Shown one piece after another: positions 61,706 through 64,000 of a DNA stretch of 64,000 bases (its first letter is position 1; every line of letters starts with the position of its first letter). Made by a program: the position numbers and the translations under genes. Under the pieces are notes generated by a model that saw only the letters and a list, made by a program, of their open reading frames with translations, searched no databases and was not told where the DNA came from. The stretch is from Saprospirales bacterium (GTDB taxonomy: Bacteria > Bacteroidota > Bacteroidia > Chitinophagales > UBA8649), in assembly GCA_002708985.1 (NCBI GenBank), contig PAPS01000009.1:43683-107682 (forward strand), in the 5' to 3' direction.

Positions 61706-62590
61706 ATGAAGTTTCAGAAGGACATACTTTTTTTCTCCATAATAGTGGCTATCGCAGTTACTGCCTGCAAGCCTGAGGGTAATAGTCCTGGCTATGTATA
61801 CATGCCGGATATGGACTATTCTACAGCTTATGAAACCTTTTCTTCTTTGAAAAACGATAAGACAGACTTTACAGATACTATCAGTGCTCGTCCAATTCTT
61901 CCTGGGACTATCCCATACGGAAGCCTAGATCAAAATGTAGAAGGTCGATCAAATGAATTCATTCGTCGATCAAGTGTTTACACCCATTATTATGACGATC
62001 CTTATGCCTCCAATGGACAATATGCTGCCATTGAGGGAGCAAATCGAGAAAATTCTAGGGATTTAATCAATCCACTGCCTTATTCAGACGAGGCACTTGA
62101 ACTTGGCGAGAAAATATATGAAGTCAACTGTTTGATGTGCCATGGTGAAAAAGGAGAGGGAAATGGATGGATATACAATCCAGATGGACCCTACAGTGCC
62201 ATGCCAGCGAACTACTACACTGTTTTTTACGAAATGGAAAGTGAGGGTGTTTCTCTGGGTAATCATATTACAGATGGCATTGCTTTTCATTCAATTACCT
62301 ATGGAAAAGGTAAAATGGGAGCACATAATTGGTTAACACCAGAAGAACGGTGGGCAGTCATTCACTATATACGCGATCTCGGTGAAGCACTAATTCCTGC
62401 TGATGCTGCGTTTTATGAAAAAACACGAACCCAATTAGCAGAAGAAATGGAGGCTATGGGCCACCAGACTCACGATGCTGAGATGAGTGAAAGCCATGAA
62501 GAGGGTGGTCATGAATCTTCGGAGCATAAAGATCACCGCGATAATGAGGAGGCAAACCCTGCGGAAGAACACGACCACGCAATGAACTGA
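61706..62590 (+). CDS. actE: Alternative complex III subunit ActE (monoheme cytochrome c lipoprotein, His-rich C-terminus)
   Basis: Lipobox-like VTAC; CLMCHGEKGEGNG heme site; GKGKMGAHNWLTPEERWAVIHYIRDL; His-rich C-terminal tail. Confidence 0.92.
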   Translation: MKFQKDILFFSIIVAIAVTACKPEGNSPGYVYMPDMDYSTAYETFSSLKNDKTDFTDTISARPILPGTIPYGSLDQNVEGRSNEFIRRSSVYTHYYDDPYASNGQYAAIEGANRENSRDLINPLPYSDEALELGEKIYEVNCLMCHGEKGEGNGWIYNPDGPYSAMPANYYTVFYEMESEGVSLGNHITDGIAFHSITYGKGKMGAHNWLTPEERWAVIHYIRDLGEALIPADAAFYEKTRTQLAEEMEAMGHQTHDAEMSESHEEGGHESSEHKDHRDNEEANPAEEHDHAMN

Positions 62591-62601
62591 GAGGAATAAC
62601 T

Positions 62602-64000
62602 ATGGAAAGTCACGAATCAAAAATCTTTAATTATTCCAAGCAGGCGAAGAAAATCGCTTTTATATGTATGGGACTTGGAGTATTGGGTATCGTACTCTCA
62701 ATTGTGCTACCCGATATGTCGGCTAATCATTACAGTCGATTTTGGTCAAACCTCTTACTAAATACCTATTATTTCGCAGGTATCGCTATTACAGGGTTAT
62801 TTTTCTTGTCAGCTCACCAGTTAGGTTATGGAGGGTGGCATGTTTTATTTAAACGTGTTCCGTTGGCTATGAGTCGTTACCTATACATAATATTTGGCTT
62901 AGTTGCTCTCATCACTGCAGGGCTGCTTATGGATTGGCATTCGTTATATGGTCATTGGGCTCACCCCCATGAGGTAGCATATGCTGATAGTGGAATAGCA
63001 GAGGCTGACCGAATTGTAGTGAGCAAGAGTCCCTTCCTGAACAAGACTATGTTTGCGGTAATTGTGCCCGGATTTTTCTTGATGTGGGCTTTATTCTCCA
63101 CGGCATTTACGAAACGAATGACTTTTATTAAGTCATTTAAAGAGTACAATCAATCTAAGTACTTGTCCGCTTTATTTATTCTTGTTTTTGCCGTTTCAAT
63201 GTCTGTGTTATCGTGGATGTTTATTATGAGTCTTGACCCTCACTGGTATTCTACTTTGTTTGGTTGGTATAATTTCGCAAGCTATACAGTAGCGGGGTTT
63301 GCTTTTATGATTTTGATTTTACTCTATCTTAAGAGTAAAGGAAGCTATCCACACCTTGATGAAAACCACCTACATGACTTAGGTAAATATCTTTTCGGTT
63401 TTTCGGTGTTCTACACCTACCTCTGGTTTTCTCAATACCTATTGATTTGGTATGCAAATATTCCTGAAGCAACGATCTGGTATACAAAACGCATGGAAGA
63501 ACCTCTTTTCAAGTTTCTCTTTTTCTTCACCCTATTAATCAATTTTCCACTGCCCTTGTTGGTTTTGATGCGCAGAGGTGCTAAACGAAAACTAAAAGTT
63601 CTAGGCTTCGTTGCTGTAATGATGATATTTGGTCACTATTTGGACTTTTATGGAATGGTAATGTTCGAACCTAATGCGGTAGTAGAGCACCATGGTGATC
63701 ATCATGAAGAAGGACATGATAATCATCATGGGGAGCATGTAGGTGATGTAAGTCATGATGGCCATCTTGTGCAAGCAAGCGGAGATAATCATGATGCTGC
63801 AGATACCTACCTGTTAGCAGATGCAGGGGATCATCATGATGACCATGCTCATGGTGATGACCATCATGACGAAGCGAGTCACAAAGAAGACCATGCTCAT
63901 GGTGATGACCATCATGACGAAGCGAGTCACAAAGAAGATCATGCTCATGGTGATGACCATCATGACGAAGCGAGTCACAAAGAAGATCATGCTCATGGTG
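62602..64000 (+). CDS. actF: Alternative complex III subunit ActF (quinone-binding polytopic subunit), truncated by window edge, His/Asp-rich repeat tail
   Basis: Open from ATG 62602 to the window end (MESHESKIFNYSKQAKKIAFICMG...FLSAHQLGYGGWHVLFKRVPLAMSRY...MSLDPHWYSTLFGWYNFASYTVAGFA). Not in the ORF track because it has no stop inside the window. Confidence 0.92.
   Translation, partial: MESHESKIFNYSKQAKKIAFICMGLGVLGIVLSIVLPDMSANHYSRFWSNLLLNTYYFAGIAITGLFFLSAHQLGYGGWHVLFKRVPLAMSRYLYIIFGLVALITAGLLMDWHSLYGHWAHPHEVAYADSGIAEADRIVVSKSPFLNKTMFAVIVPGFFLMWALFSTAFTKRMTFIKSFKEYNQSKYLSALFILVFAVSMSVLSWMFIMSLDPHWYSTLFGWYNFASYTVAGFAFMILILLYLKSKGSYPHLDENHLHDLGKYLFGFSVFYTYLWFSQYLLIWYANIPEATIWYTKRMEEPLFKFLFFFTLLINFPLPLLVLMRRGAKRKLKVLGFVAVMMIFGHYLDFYGMVMFEPNAVVEHHGDHHEEGHDNHHGEHVGDVSHDGHLVQASGDNHDAADTYLLADAGDHHDDHAHGDDHHDEASHKEDHAHGDDHHDEASHKEDHAHGDDHHDEASHKEDHAHG
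63841..64000 (+). repeat. 48-bp in-frame tandem repeat, three full units plus a 16-bp partial, continuing past the window
   Basis: Units at 63841, 63889, 63937 and 63985: GA(C/T)CATGCTCATGGTGATGACCATCATGACGAAGCGAGTCACAAAGAA; the three full units differ at one base. Encodes DHAHGDDHHDEASHKE. Confidence 0.97.

Noticed and set aside
63814-63996. Minus-strand 60-aa ORF with repeated MSMIFFVTRFVMMVIT, resembling a repetitive membrane peptide
   Set aside because: It is the reverse complement of the ActF His-repeat coding DNA; the periodicity is fully explained by the + strand repeat.
63841-64000. Regular 48-bp repeats as a possible CRISPR array
   Set aside because: Units are directly adjacent with no unique spacers, and they lie in frame within actF.

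Overview
The window looks like an ordinary, gene-dense core chromosomal segment of a Bacteroidota bacterium. Supporting signs are type IX secretion (T9SS) C-terminal domains, TAnnTTTG-like promoters at both tRNAs, bshA and an alternative complex III operon. I read about 40 protein-coding genes, 2 tRNAs (Lys-TTT and Leu-TAG), two clear intrinsic terminators, one coding tandem repeat and several intergenic hairpins. Main content: RND efflux (adaptor end plus permease); a GH3/beta-lactamase-like fusion lipoprotein; a THUMP-type rRNA methyltransferase; a PorZ-like T9SS protein; ileS-dksA/traR-like-lspA; an MsbA-like ABC exporter; rbfA; a LolC/E-like permease; glpD; tsaB; two S41 C-terminal proteases; yidD; bshA; two tandem T9SS-type surface proteins; pyrD; a choice-of-anchor-L/SprB-repeat/type B T9SS adhesin; flavodoxin; dapD; OmpA/PD40; pabB; purA; STAS; Fur; RelA/SpoT; tig-clpP-clpX; and an actABCDEF operon that runs off the right edge. 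I saw no CRISPR array, transposase, phage, toxin-antitoxin or recognisable defence locus, and I cannot point to a clearly new system. The items most worth a second look are: (1) a near-perfect 48-bp in-frame tandem repeat encoding a His/Asp-rich tail on ActF, paired with a His-rich tail on ActE; (2) ActA with six CXXCH motifs; (3) a tandem pair of related T9SS surface proteins in which one lacks the N-terminal half; (4) a hairpin-rich, ORF-poor gap before pyrD. All product names come from reading the translations; no database search was run.
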